The notes under the pieces are model-generated. The model saw only the letters and a program-made list of their open reading frames with translations, did not search any database and had not been told where the DNA came from. Positions 51,178 through 60,772 of a DNA stretch of 64,000 nt are shown here, in pieces (positions within the stretch are counted from its first letter, which is position 1; each line of letters begins with the position of its first letter). The position numbers and the translations under genes are program-made. The stretch spans positions 54,524 to 118,523 of the forward strand of contig NZ_JRJU01000013.1 in the NCBI RefSeq assembly GCF_000787375.1, written 5' to 3'. This DNA is from Halalkalibacter okhensis (GTDB lineage: Bacteria > Bacillota > Bacilli > Bacillales > Bacillaceae_D).

Positions 51178-51790
51178 GAAATGCTTGGATCCCAAAATAA
51201 ACGCCAAACCCAATCAGAGAAAAGCCAGATACAATCGAAATAATGGTTAACAGACGATTCGTTAAGAATTTACGCAATGTACTCGCAAGTGCTGCCATTG
51301 TAATATCCCAAACCGTAATTCCAATAAAGATGGCAGCACTATATAAAATCACTTGGCTTGTCCCGTACGTTGTGACTGTTTTCGCTAAAATAGATCCGAA
51401 AATACCGAGCCAAAATAAAATCGTTAATGGATTAAAAAGTGACATAAAAAAGCCAGAGAAAAACGATTTTAGATGGGAGTCTTTTGAACTCCTCATACTA
51501 GTAGCTGTTATCCGACCTGCACCTGATATGCTTTCAATTCCCGTGTAAACCAAGACAAAAAAGCCAAAAATCCATAAAAAGGTTTGAATGATAGGGACTT
51601 CTATAAATTGCACGACACCAACAAATACGAGTAACATATAAATGGCATCTGCAACAGTAGCTCCTAACCCAACAAGCCACGCGTGAAAAAATCCACTTTT
51701 TATCCCTCGATCTAGTTGAGCAGCATTAACTGGACCAATAGGTGCAGCCAAACTCAACCCTAATAATATGTACCCCAAAAAAACGCTCAT
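51161..51790 (-). CDS. LysE-family amino acid exporter
   Basis: A 209-residue membrane exporter of the LysE/RhtB superfamily with six hydrophobic segments; the N-terminal GLSLAAPIGPVNAAQLDRGIKSGF and central SGFFMSLFNPLTILFWLGIF are typical. It may export lysine, threonine or another amino acid. The ATG at 51790 follows GGAGGATGG. Its final bases overlap the convergent permease gene by 17 bases, so uptake and export genes meet tail to tail. Confidence 0.88.
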   Translation of the reverse strand: MSVFLGYILLGLSLAAPIGPVNAAQLDRGIKSGFFHAWLVGLGATVADAIYMLLVFVGVVQFIEVPIIQTFLWIFGFFVLVYTGIESISGAGRITATSMRSSKDSHLKSFFSGFFMSLFNPLTILFWLGIFGSILAKTVTTYGTSQVILYSAAIFIGITVWDITMAALASTLRKFLTNRLLTIISIVSGFSLIGFGVYFGIQAFLILTS

Positions 51791-51906
51791 CGAACCATCC
51801 TCCAATAATCAATCAGTTACAACCTAACTGCTTGTACAGCTTATGAAGTAGGAAACGTTTTTAGGACACTAAAAAATACAAAGCGAAAATGAGCCCTATT
51901 GTGAAA

Positions 51907-51941
51907 GCACTGAAAAAGGAAGGTTTCCCCTTTTTCAGTGC
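51907..51941. terminator. 13-bp hairpin terminator near yjcZ
   Basis: GCACTGAAAAAGG pairs with CCTTTTTCAGTGC around a nine-base loop. It lies between the lysE and yjcZ genes and best ends the latter's leftward transcript. Confidence 0.75.
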
Positions 51942-51969
51942 CTTTTTGAGTTAGCTTTTTCAACAAAGA

Positions 51970-52077
51970 TTAATAACCGTAGCCGCCGCCTGCCCAGCTA
52001 GCACCGATAATAACTAACAAAATGAAAAGCACGACTAATAACGCAAAACCGCCACCGTAACCTGCTGTGTGTGACAT
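51970..52077 (-). CDS. yjcZ: YjcZ-family sporulation small membrane protein
   Basis: A 35-residue protein, [20 protein letters not shown] followed by a short polar [11 protein letters not shown] tail. The Gly/Tyr-rich ends around one membrane helix are the hallmark of the YjcZ/SscA family of small sporulation or spore-coat-linked proteins. AAGGAGATGATTG precedes the ATG. Function is unknown beyond sporulation association in B. subtilis. It is too short for usual length filters. Confidence 0.85.
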   Translation of the reverse strand: MSHTAGYGGGFALLVVLFILLVIIGASWAGGGYGY

Positions 52078-52288
52078 GAACAATCATCTCCTTTTGATTC
52101 GTTGTTTAACTTACAATCCTATCCTATGTTCATTCTTTGATTTCGTTTGGGCTCTTTACAATTTTCTTGAAAAAAATAAGCTAACATATACGATTGAACT
52201 AGCAGAAGCAATAAACATAAATTTCAATAAAGCAAATACAATGAGATAAGGACAAGAAATCAGATTAAAATAAACTTTAGGAGCTACT

Positions 52289-52927
52289 ATGGTACATTCA
52301 TTACGATCCTACTTACTCATTACGTGTGGAGGGTTTATTCAAGGCATGGGAATGGCCTTGTTTCTTTTTCCCCATTCCATTCCTTCAGGAGGTGCTGGCG
52401 GACTAGCGGTCTTACTCAATTACTGGGTAAATATACCACTGAGCTTTGCTCTTTGGCTCATAAACTTTTCAATGCTTGTTGCCGCAATCTATTGGCTTGG
52501 AAATGCAAGTGCCATTGGAACGATGTACGGAATTACCATTACATCCTTAAGCGTTCATGTTTTTAGTTTTGACATGTACAGGCCCTATGACAATGTTTGG
52601 ATTGATTTAGTCGTCGGATCCATAATTTTAGGAATTGGTGTAGGGATCCTCCTCCGGCAAGGTGTTTCTAACGGAGGAATGGGAGTTCTCGCTCTTATCA
52701 TTTCAAATATTAGAGATATTGCCCCGGGTAAACCACTGTTTCTTTTGAATGGATCTATTTTCATCGTAACGGGGTCGATCATAGCCTGGCCCATTGTCAT
52801 TCAAGCCCTTATTTCTCAATGGCTCTCTACAAAGATGGTTGATATCATTTTTCACTTAAAGAAGCTAGTGTTCTTTGAACAACCTATTTTAGGTTGGCGG
52901 AAAAAAAGCAAAAAAGAGATACGATAA
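52289..52927 (+). CDS. YitT-family membrane protein
   Basis: A 212-residue integral membrane protein resembling the YitT/DUF161 family (as in YitT, YpjC): five to six hydrophobic segments and the recurring ALFLFPHSIPSGGAGGLAVLLNYW and RQGVSNGGMGVLAL patterns. The family's typical C-terminal DUF2179 ligand-binding domain is missing, so this is a short form with only a basic tail. Function unknown. AGGAGCTACT precedes the ATG. The 210 bases upstream contain nothing recognised. Confidence 0.85.
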   Translation: MVHSLRSYLLITCGGFIQGMGMALFLFPHSIPSGGAGGLAVLLNYWVNIPLSFALWLINFSMLVAAIYWLGNASAIGTMYGITITSLSVHVFSFDMYRPYDNVWIDLVVGSIILGIGVGILLRQGVSNGGMGVLALIISNIRDIAPGKPLFLLNGSIFIVTGSIIAWPIVIQALISQWLSTKMVDIIFHLKKLVFFEQPILGWRKKSKKEIR

Positions 52928-53021
52928 ACCGAAAATGAAGGTTATTTCCAATAGACAACATGCCATTATCTTTTTTTTGCATATTCTTCTATGAAAGAAA
53001 ATATTAGAAGGATGTGTAACG

Positions 53022-53996
53022 ATGAAAAAAAACTTGATCGCTCTATTCAGTTGTATGATTCTTTTATTTTTAGCAAGCTGTTCAACCGGGGCAACGTCAA
53101 CTACAAACGAACAATTCCCAGACAAAAGCATTCAATTAATCGTAGCCTTCTCTCCTGGTGCTGCTACTGACACTCAAGCACGAATTATTTCAAAATATGC
53201 AAGTGAATACCTTGGGCAAGAACTCGTTATCGTCAATCGGCCTGGAGGCGGCGGTCAAGTGGGCTGGAACTCGTTTTCAACAGTCTCCCCCGATGGATAT
53301 ACATTAGCGGCATATAATCTTCCTCATATCATAACTCAACCGTTAGTTGGCCAAACAAGCTTTGAAGTGGATACATTTGAGCCACTCGTTAACTGGGGAG
53401 GGGATCCAACTGTTTTTGCTGTAAGAGCCGACAGTGAAATCAAAAACTTAGAAGAACTGATCGAAGAAGCCAAACGTTCACCTGGTACGATCACAATTGG
53501 TAATGCCGGTTTATATGTTGGTCAACACTTAGCGACTTTACTATTCGAGGACGCAGCACAAATTGATCTTGAAGATGTTCCTTTTCAAGGAGCTGCTGAT
53601 GCCATCGCCTCTGTTCTTGGTGGTCATACGGATGTTGTAGCCGGAAACCTTTCTGACATTTATCGATTAGGTGATGACGTCATTCCCCTTGCGATCGCAA
53701 CAGAAGAGCGGCATCCGTTTTCACCTGAGGTTCCGACTTTTGCTGAATTAGGCTATCCAGAAGTCATTATGAGTACAGACCGCGGAATTGCAGCTAGAAA
53801 AGATACGCCTGTTGAAATCATTGAAAAATTAGAAGAAGCCTTTTTGAATATCCTAAGTGACCCCGAATTCCTAGCAGAAATGGAACAGGCTGGAGCTGAT
53901 ATGCTCATTATGAACCGTAATGAAGTTATTGCTGATATGGAAGCTCGAACAATCGTGTATGAGGAATTATTAAGGTCAATTGGCGTAATTGAGTAA
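53022..53996 (+). CDS. tctC: TctC-type tripartite transporter solute-binding lipoprotein
   Basis: Extracytoplasmic solute-binding protein of the tripartite tricarboxylate transporter (Bug/TctC) family, 324 residues. A signal peptide ends at the lipobox FLASC (Cys20), anchoring it outside the membrane. Family marks are QLIVAFSPGAATDTQARII, NRPGGGGQVGWNSF and the CFxG-like substrate-loop region. It probably captures citrate or another carboxylate. AGAAGGATG precedes the ATG. It faces the TctA/B gene tail to tail, separated by a 20-bp hairpin, not in the usual C-B-A operon order. Confidence 0.9.
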   Translation: MKKNLIALFSCMILLFLASCSTGATSTTNEQFPDKSIQLIVAFSPGAATDTQARIISKYASEYLGQELVIVNRPGGGGQVGWNSFSTVSPDGYTLAAYNLPHIITQPLVGQTSFEVDTFEPLVNWGGDPTVFAVRADSEIKNLEELIEEAKRSPGTITIGNAGLYVGQHLATLLFEDAAQIDLEDVPFQGAADAIASVLGGHTDVVAGNLSDIYRLGDDVIPLAIATEERHPFSPEVPTFAELGYPEVIMSTDRGIAARKDTPVEIIEKLEEAFLNILSDPEFLAEMEQAGADMLIMNRNEVIADMEARTIVYEELLRSIGVIE

Positions 53997-54002
53997 AAAG
54001 AT

Positions 54003-54051
54003 AAGGGGGTGCCCCAAAAGGTTCAATTATGACCTTTTGGGGCACCCCCTT
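54003..54051. terminator. 20-bp perfect hairpin between tctC and tctAB
   Basis: AAGGGGGTGCCCCAAAAGGT pairs perfectly with its complement at 54032-54051 around a nine-base loop, lying between the two convergent transporter genes. Confidence 0.85.
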
Positions 54052-54055
54052 CATA

Positions 54056-56011
54056 TTAAATTGGAACCTTTAACAATAAAGAGAAAACGATATAGAGAAT
54101 AAGGGTAAATGAAACGGAAACAAAGGTGATTTTTCCAATGGTTAAAGAAGGTTCCTCTTGTTTAAATTTAAAATAGACAAATAACGGAATTGTAAGCATT
54201 AATAGCAATACTTGTAGATAGTAGCCAATAAACGTAGTTAATACACTAACGATAGAGATGAAACCAATAAGCAAGTAAAGTGACCATGAAATCTGTTGTT
54301 GTAACGGCGCTTTGTTGTCCGAGTTAACAAAAGCTCTCTTTCCATACTCAATCATTACTAATACAAACAAAAAACCTGCATTTATAAGAGGAAATATATT
54401 TTGCTCAAATGACATTTGTGACATCAAATACATTGAGCCTAGAATACTTCCACCAACAAGTAACCATACCCATCCGTTTTTGGCAGTTAAACCTTGAGGA
54501 GAAAATTGTAATTTCTGTAACATTTTACTTTTGCTTATTGCTTGACGAGCCGCTAAAACAACCGTTAATAAAACTAAACTATATAAAATGATGTTCCACG
54601 TTCCTGTAAAGAAATAAGTGAAAGCAGAACCTCGAGCCCCACCAAGTTGAAGTCCTTGTAATAACCCCTGCTCTGCTATCGGACCTAATATGAACCCTAA
54701 CGCAATTGGTGCAGGAGAAAAACCGTATTTTTGTAAGAAAAACATAAGCAAACCTATACAGACAACCGTATAAATATCAATCACGTTATTTTGAGTTGCA
54801 TATGCTCCAATAATTGAAAACGCTATAATTACAGGTGCCATAAAATACACTGGTATTGAGGTAAGCTTTGTCATGTATTTAATAAGAGAGAGTCCTAATA
54901 TTAGTAATAAGACCTGGGCTGCAATCATGCTGTAAAGAAATGTGTAAGCTACATCAGCGTGATCAACAAATAAATTATTCCCTGGCCAGATCCCGTGGAT
55001 AAGCAATCCACCCAAAAATATGGCTGCAGTAGGTGATCCTGGAATACCTAATGTTAGTAACGGAATAAGAGATCCACCTACCATCGCATTATTTGCACTT
55101 TCTGATGCAATAATTCCATTTTTTTCACCTTTGCCAAATGATGCTTTCTTTTTTGAGAAACGTTTTGCCTCATTATAAGCTAATAAACTAGCAATATTCC
55201 CACCAGCACCAGGGATCATTCCAATAAATGCCCCTAATCCACTACCAATTGTCACATATTTAGGTGTTAGGAAAATATCGCCAAATGATTCTCTGATCGA
55301 TGATCGCGCTTGATTGTAGCTTTTTTGCTTGTTTTTTGAACGGAAACGATACCGAAGTTCCTCGATCATTCGTAAGGCTTGAGGAAAAGCAAACAGTCCG
55401 ATTAGGACAGCTACCATATGTAGCCCTCCAACTAAAAAATCAAAGCCAAAAGTAAAACGAGCTGTTCCGGTTATCGTACTAATTCCTATAAAAGATAGAG
55501 CAATCCCCATACACCCACCAATTAAGTTTTTTGAAACAGAACCATCTGATATAACAGCGATAACGGTTATACCGAAAATAGCGATCCAAAAACTCTCTGT
55601 TGGCCCGAACCTCAGTGAAAAGTCAGCAAACACAGGCGCAAAAAAAAGCAACAAAAACATCCCGAATAAGCCGCCGATTACAGATGATATCGTAGCTAAT
55701 TCCAACGCCTTTCTTGATTTCCCTTGTTGGGTCATTGGATAACCATCAAAGGTTGTCGCAACATTTGCAGGTGCACCAGGAACATTAAATAAAATTGCTG
55801 GGATCGAGCCCCCAAATACACTTCCACAATAAATGCCTCCAAGCAGAATTAACCCATCTGTTGGACCTAGTGTAAACGTAAAAGGAATCATAAGAGCAAC
55901 ACCCATCGTCGGTGTAAGTCCAGGTAGTGCTCCAATGACAATGCCAAGAAATAATCCTAGAAAAAGGACAAGCACGTGATGAACCTCAAACACCTGCCAA
56001 AAAAACTCCAT
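54056..56011 (-). CDS. tctA: TctA permease apparently fused to TctB
   Basis: Membrane part of the tripartite tricarboxylate transporter. The first ~500 residues have the TctA signatures GIVIGALPGLTPTMGVALMI and GLGAFIGMIPGAGGNIASL, plus AILFNVPGAPANVATTFDGYP, with ten or more helices, matching TctA's usual ~500-residue size. An additional ~150 residues with four further helices follow a polar linker (near 485-510), the size and layout expected for TctB. No separate tctB is present. AAGGAGG precedes the ATG. Fusion is inferred from length and hydrophobicity. Confidence 0.87.
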   Translation of the reverse strand: MEFFWQVFEVHHVLVLFLGLFLGIVIGALPGLTPTMGVALMIPFTFTLGPTDGLILLGGIYCGSVFGGSIPAILFNVPGAPANVATTFDGYPMTQQGKSRKALELATISSVIGGLFGMFLLLFFAPVFADFSLRFGPTESFWIAIFGITVIAVISDGSVSKNLIGGCMGIALSFIGISTITGTARFTFGFDFLVGGLHMVAVLIGLFAFPQALRMIEELRYRFRSKNKQKSYNQARSSIRESFGDIFLTPKYVTIGSGLGAFIGMIPGAGGNIASLLAYNEAKRFSKKKASFGKGEKNGIIASESANNAMVGGSLIPLLTLGIPGSPTAAIFLGGLLIHGIWPGNNLFVDHADVAYTFLYSMIAAQVLLLILGLSLIKYMTKLTSIPVYFMAPVIIAFSIIGAYATQNNVIDIYTVVCIGLLMFFLQKYGFSPAPIALGFILGPIAEQGLLQGLQLGGARGSAFTYFFTGTWNIILYSLVLLTVVLAARQAISKSKMLQKLQFSPQGLTAKNGWVWLLVGGSILGSMYLMSQMSFEQNIFPLINAGFLFVLVMIEYGKRAFVNSDNKAPLQQQISWSLYLLIGFISIVSVLTTFIGYYLQVLLLMLTIPLFVYFKFKQEEPSLTIGKITFVSVSFTLILYIVFSLLLKVPI

Positions 56012-56088
56012 ATCCTAGCCTCCTTATTTAAGCTAGGATATGATATTCACCTATTTCTAAATTAGTGTGTGTACACTGGCTCAAATAC

Positions 56089-56382
56089 CTATTCTTCTTT
56101 TTTCTCTTCTTCCCCTAATTCGACTTTCTTCCCACCTACTGACAAGTAGGAATACACTTCAAGTTCTGGTTTTAATTTCTTTAACCCTTCTAAGTATGGT
56201 TTTACTAAATCTTTAAAATCTTCATATACTCCCTCTTCTTGCAATTGTCCGTACACATACATCTTTTTCTTTTCTTCTTCCATTAAAAAAGCCATGTAGC
56301 CAACAGGCTTATTGTTATCTGTTACAACATTCAACACTTGGGCATCTTCTTTCAAAAATTCGGGAGAAAAATAAATTTGCAA
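56089..56382 (-). CDS. Small acidic protein of unknown function
   Basis: A 97-residue, strongly acidic, soluble protein with an internal beta-rich half (YMAFLMEEEKKKMYVYGQL) and a Glu/Lys-rich C-terminus. I do not recognise the family. TTG start eight bases after AGGAGGG. The MFS transporter gene lies immediately upstream on the same strand, leaving 19 bases, so they are likely co-transcribed; no role can be given. Confidence 0.65.
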   Translation of the reverse strand: MQIYFSPEFLKEDAQVLNVVTDNNKPVGYMAFLMEEEKKKMYVYGQLQEEGVYEDFKDLVKPYLEGLKKLKPELEVYSYLSVGGKKVELGEEEKKEE

Positions 56383-56401
56383 AATGGATCCCTCCTAATA
56401 C

Positions 56402-57658
56402 TTATTCAGTCGTTAGTTGCAATTTTGTAAATAATGTATTTGTTTCACTGTCTTCACTGGATTTGTTCTGCTTTTTCACATGGATTAATAAAAGGCATAA
56501 TAATCCAACAAAAAAGGTTAATCCAGCTGTCGCTAAAAACATACCCGTCCTTGACCAATTCATTAATGCTTCAAAGAGCGGTGGTCCAGCTGCCACCCCT
56601 AGAAATCGAACTGATCCATAAAGGGATGTCACAAATCCTCTTCGTTCTGCTCCAACTGACCCTGTAATTAAACTGTTCAGACAAGGCAACACAAGCCCAG
56701 TCCCAACACTTGAAATAGCTAGAATGCCAATAAAGGGGACAAGCCTTGTAAAGAAAACGAGCGTAGCAAAAGAAATCGTCATTAACAAAAAGCCAGTAAT
56801 AATCACTTTTTTCATCCTTTTTATGTCTTTTCCGATTTTACTCCCTGTTGTTAACGACGTTGTCATCATAAAAAGAAGTGGAATGGCTAAAATCGCCCCT
56901 TTTAGTACCCCATCAATATTATATTGTGTCTCCAACGTATCAGATAAATAAAACAAAATTCCAAATAGCGTAAACAAACAAGTTGCTCCTGCTAAATAAG
57001 CTGTAAATAACCACCTGCCCTCATGCTTGAAGACAGAAAACAAACCTTTCACATATTTGCCTAATGGAGGTGCCTCTTTCTTTTTCTTTTTTTCTTTAAC
57101 AAAGAAAGTGGTTAGTAAAACCGAAATCAATACAAATACTGGGAACCCCCAAAAAGGACCATACCAAACTACCAATGCCAAAAGAGAACCTACGATGGGT
57201 GAAAGCACTTTCCCAAATCCATTCGATGCTTCCACAATCCCTAATACTTTACTTTGGTCTCCACCTTTAAATAAATCACCTGTCAAAGCCATAGCAATCG
57301 GAGCTGTGCCCGCTGCACCAATCCCTTGTAACGCTCGTCCAATCATGATCCAAATATAGGCTCCATTAAACCAAGCCGCAGCAACCCCTGCTAATAATCC
57401 ACCAATTCCGTAAAGAATAAGAGCAGGTATAATAATGGTCTTTCTTGAAAAACGATCCGACATATATCCAAGAATTGGGATCGAAATGGCTGCGGTTATT
57501 GAAAATACCGTTATTGTCAAACTTGCCTGAAATGCCGTAATCCCTAACTCACTTTCCATTCTTGGCAAGATCGGGATAAGCATTGAATTTCCCAACGTCA
57601 TAATTAGCGGAATCGATCCAATTGCTAAAATGACTAAACCCTTGCTTTTTTTCGCCAA
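56402..57658 (-). CDS. MFS transporter (multidrug-exporter type)
   Basis: A 418-residue major-facilitator with twelve hydrophobic segments. The loop 2-3 motif [12 protein letters not shown] and [24 protein letters not shown] (helix 4-5 motif C-like) point to the drug:H+ antiporter branch. The substrate cannot be read. TTG start about 11 bases after GGAAG. It heads a small unit with the acidic 97-residue protein. The 293 bases upstream are non-coding. Confidence 0.87.
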   Translation of the reverse strand: MAKKSKGLVILAIGSIPLIMTLGNSMLIPILPRMESELGITAFQASLTITVFSITAAISIPILGYMSDRFSRKTIIIPALILYGIGGLLAGVAAAWFNGAYIWIMIGRALQGIGAAGTAPIAMALTGDLFKGGDQSKVLGIVEASNGFGKVLSPIVGSLLALVVWYGPFWGFPVFVLISVLLTTFFVKEKKKKKEAPPLGKYVKGLFSVFKHEGRWLFTAYLAGATCLFTLFGILFYLSDTLETQYNIDGVLKGAILAIPLLFMMTTSLTTGSKIGKDIKRMKKVIITGFLLMTISFATLVFFTRLVPFIGILAISSVGTGLVLPCLNSLITGSVGAERRGFVTSLYGSVRFLGVAAGPPLFEALMNWSRTGMFLATAGLTFFVGLLCLLLIHVKKQNKSSEDSETNTLFTKLQLTTE

Positions 57659-57951
57659 TAATCATCACACTTCCTTTGTTGTGCCATATTCACTTGAACA
57701 TACGAGCATATAACGTTTCGTACGACTTTTCTTTAATAAGATGCGGTTGAATTACAAATATATACATGGGGAAAAAGACCAAGAAGTCCTTAAAGGTGTG
57801 CAACCAGGGAGAGCATAGAATGAAAGAGAGGGTTCTCTTTTCAATGGTCAAAAAGCAATGGACCGAGTTTATACCAATACAAAGCCTGCTATGATTGGTT
57901 TTTCATAGCAGGCGAGTAGCGTTAGCCATCCTTCTCATTTCTGAAACAGGA
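57659..57951. other. Non-coding gap with degenerate reading frames
   Basis: The gap between the MFS and pepF genes. It holds a hairpin near its right end, and two short open frames (57741-57812, 57766-57894) without ribosome sites, the second with a Lys-rich start. They may be remnants of an old gene; I cannot name it. Confidence 0.4.
57884..57913 (-). terminator. Terminator of pepF
   Basis: An 11-bp stem GCCTGCTATGA pairing with TCATAGCAGGC around an eight-base loop, downstream of pepF on the minus strand. Confidence 0.7.
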
Positions 57952-59739
57952 TTATAATTTTGAAAATTCATCCACTAACTCTCCGAAGATAGCTAATGCA
58001 TTTTTAATGGGCTCAGGCTTCGTCAAGTCGACGCCTGTTGCCTTTAATAGTTCAAGGGGATAATCGGAACTCCCACTCTTTAAGAATGTTAAGTACTTCT
58101 CAAGCGTTTCGGGCTTCCCTTCAAGAAGCTGGTCTGCAATATGGATGGCAGCCGCATATCCAGTTGCATACTTGTAAACATAAAATGGACGATAAAAATG
58201 AGGAATCCGAGACCAGCCATATTTTACTTCCTCATCAAATACAACTTCATCCCCGTTAAACTCTCTAAAAATCGTTTCATATACTTCATTAAATACGTCT
58301 GCATTTAATGGTTCTCCATTCTCAGCCTTTTCATGTGTGATTTTCTCAAATTCAGCAAACATAACTTGCGTAAAAAGAGTACCCCTAAAGCTGTCGATAA
58401 AATGATTCAATAAATGCTTCTTCATCTTCTCATCTTCTGTCGTTTTTAACAAATAGCGAATGAGTAATACTTCATTTACAGTCGAGGCTACTTCCGCAAC
58501 GAAGATGGAGTACCCGGCCGTAATTTGAGGCTGATGCTTGGATGAATACCATGAATGCATCGCATGCCCGCACTCATGAACAAGTGTAAATAAACTATCC
58601 AAATCGTCTTGATGATTTAAAAGGACAAATGGATGAACTCCATAAAGCCCCAAATTATAAGCTCCCGACCTTTTTCCTGGCGTTTCTCTCACGTCATAAT
58701 AGCGCTTTTCTTTAAAGCTACGTAATGTTTCAACATACTCTTCGCCAAGAGGAGCTAAACTTTTTAGCATGGTGTCGTACGCTTCCTCAAAGGAAATATC
58801 TTCCTTCACATCCTTGACCAGAGGAACATTTAAGTCATATTGACGTAATTCATCAAGTCCTAGTGTTTTCTTTCGAATGGTTGCATACCGATGCAATGGT
58901 TCAATATTGGCTTTCGTTGCTTCAATTAAATTATCATACACTTCTTTTGGAACCAGATCAGAGAATAAAGATTTCTCTAAGGCAGAAGGATAGTCACGCA
59001 TTTTTGATAATGTCACATTGGTTTTAATCGCTGAAGCTAAAGTAGAAGCAATTGTATTTTTCAATTGAACATACGGTTGATAATAGGCTTTATAGGCCTC
59101 AAGCCGGACGTCCCGGTTAGCACTCTCAATTAATTTTGAATACATACCTCTTGTCAGTTCAACTTTCTCTCCCTCTTTCGTAGTTACTTTACCAAATTTA
59201 ATGTCCGCATTGTTAATCATTCCAAACGTATTACTTGGAGCGGAAAGGGTTTCCCCTAGATCTGATAGCACTTCCTCTTTCTCCTTAGTCAGTACATGCT
59301 GTTTGTATCGATACGATTCTAATAGGTCCTCTTCAAAGTACTTAAGGCCATCAATTTCACTAATATAGCCTTTTAATGTACTCTCTTCTAAGCTTAAAAG
59401 AAATGGCATAAAAAACGATGTTGAAGAACTAAGTTTGACACCAAGTGATTTAGCCAGATCAAGATACGATTGTGATTTAGAATCTCTCGTGTCTAAATCG
59501 ACCTGAAGCATTGCATACACATACACTTTCTTAAACGTATAACCTGTTTCCTCACTAAGAACCAAATAGTCATAGAGCGACTTTGCGTCTTTTATGTTCC
59601 CATCAAATGCTTTTAGCTTTGGTAATTTGTCTTTAACTGATTGCAAATCTTGCTCCCATAGTGATAAGTCTTCATAAATATCAGCAAGATTCCATTTTTC
59701 CTCTAATGGGACTTCTTCTCTTGATTTATACTGTGTCAT
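57952..59739 (-). CDS. pepF: Oligoendopeptidase F
   Basis: Cytosolic zinc metallopeptidase (M3 family) that cuts short peptides, 595 residues. The zinc motif HECGHAMHSWYS (HExxH) is present, and the downstream Glu lies in the FVAEVASTVNEVLL helix; the C-terminal GSSDYPLELLKATGVDL is typical of PepF. Length matches the family's ~600. The ATG at 59739 is chosen; the frame is open upstream to 59778 but only GGGAGCT lies before the conserved MTQYKSREE start. It is transcribed alone. Confidence 0.93.
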   Translation of the reverse strand: MTQYKSREEVPLEEKWNLADIYEDLSLWEQDLQSVKDKLPKLKAFDGNIKDAKSLYDYLVLSEETGYTFKKVYVYAMLQVDLDTRDSKSQSYLDLAKSLGVKLSSSTSFFMPFLLSLEESTLKGYISEIDGLKYFEEDLLESYRYKQHVLTKEKEEVLSDLGETLSAPSNTFGMINNADIKFGKVTTKEGEKVELTRGMYSKLIESANRDVRLEAYKAYYQPYVQLKNTIASTLASAIKTNVTLSKMRDYPSALEKSLFSDLVPKEVYDNLIEATKANIEPLHRYATIRKKTLGLDELRQYDLNVPLVKDVKEDISFEEAYDTMLKSLAPLGEEYVETLRSFKEKRYYDVRETPGKRSGAYNLGLYGVHPFVLLNHQDDLDSLFTLVHECGHAMHSWYSSKHQPQITAGYSIFVAEVASTVNEVLLIRYLLKTTEDEKMKKHLLNHFIDSFRGTLFTQVMFAEFEKITHEKAENGEPLNADVFNEVYETIFREFNGDEVVFDEEVKYGWSRIPHFYRPFYVYKYATGYAAAIHIADQLLEGKPETLEKYLTFLKSGSSDYPLELLKATGVDLTKPEPIKNALAIFGELVDEFSKL

Positions 59740-59833
59740 TTTTCTAAAAGCTCCCTTCCATCCACCTATGTATTCCATTTCAGTTATATGTTACTACATT
59801 TTAAATTAGTAACAAAGTAAAGAGAAATTTAAA

Positions 59834-59869
59834 AGGCACTAGAAAAGGTAGTTCCCCTTTCCGTGCCCT
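59834..59869 (-). terminator. Terminator of the sigma/anti-sigma operon
   Basis: An imperfect stem AGGCAC-x-AGAAAAGG pairing with CCCTTTCC-GTGCCT around a short loop, followed by TTTTAAATTT on the minus strand. Confidence 0.6.
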
Positions 59870-59902
59870 AAAAACTGATTCTAATAAGCCATCCTGCGCA
59901 TT

Positions 59903-60772
59903 TTATTCATAAATCCAATTAAACTCATTCAAAATAATGTTCACTTCTCGTCCAAACCCTTCACTAAATTCAATCATTTCTGTATTGTCTACACTAAAAG
60001 AACTTACTCTTAAAAAATAATAACCATCCACATGTTCAATGGGTACTACATGAGCGTTTACGCCATCTTTTTCAAACATAAATTCTTCCACAACTTGCCC
60101 AGGGACGCCGATGTTCTCGAAATAATGAGTTGTGGCAACTTCACTAAAACCAGAATCACTCATCCTTGCTTTATAAGCTTCGACTACTTGGTCATAGCTG
60201 TTAGAATCAGCAAATTTGTAAACTTCAAACAACACAGGTTCCACACGCCCCTGACCATAATTTGCGAAAATTTGAACCGCTCTGCCTTCTTCAGATGTAA
60301 TCTCTTCTAATTCAAAATCGTTATCATAATACGTTGTAAAAGAAAGACCTTCAACTTCTAATCTTCTCACTAATTTTTCATCTTCCATTCCCTCTTCGTC
60401 AAGAATTTGTATCGATTTTGTCTCTTCTTCACTAGTGAATTCAAACATCCGATTCTCTTCTACAGCTTCTTCTCCTTCATGGTCCTCCATGATGCTCATA
60501 CTTTCCATTGGAGCTTGATCTGCTTGAGTATTAAGCTGAGTGGCAGATTCATTGCCTGAGAATTGACTAGCTCCAAGCACATACCCTATTCCTAACATAA
60601 AAACAACCAATGCAGCAACCTGCCATCGTTGATACGACCTTGCCCAAATCCAATTTCGTTTTTTCTTCTTTTTAATAGTCGCCATTATATTGGCAGAGGA
60701 TGATTGGGTTGGCATCTTATCATAATATTTATTTAATCGCTCCATCGTCTCATCAAAATTGTTTTTGTTCAT
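59903..60772 (-). CDS. Membrane anti-sigma-like regulator, partner of the ECF sigma factor
   Basis: A 289-residue protein whose gene overlaps the ECF sigma gene by four bases and follows it, the standard arrangement of a sigma with its anti-sigma. A cytoplasmic N-terminus (1-~50), one membrane helix (about 51-68) and an outside, acidic domain of ~215 residues are visible. No zinc-binding anti-sigma (HxxxCxxC) motif is present, so it would be an atypical or redox-insensitive type. The outer domain contains an FTTYYDNDFELEEITSEEG stretch but no named family was recognised. Confidence 0.75.
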   Translation of the reverse strand: MNKNNFDETMERLNKYYDKMPTQSSSANIMATIKKKKKRNWIWARSYQRWQVAALVVFMLGIGYVLGASQFSGNESATQLNTQADQAPMESMSIMEDHEGEEAVEENRMFEFTSEEETKSIQILDEEGMEDEKLVRRLEVEGLSFTTYYDNDFELEEITSEEGRAVQIFANYGQGRVEPVLFEVYKFADSNSYDQVVEAYKARMSDSGFSEVATTHYFENIGVPGQVVEEFMFEKDGVNAHVVPIEHVDGYYFLRVSSFSVDNTEMIEFSEGFGREVNIILNEFNWIYE

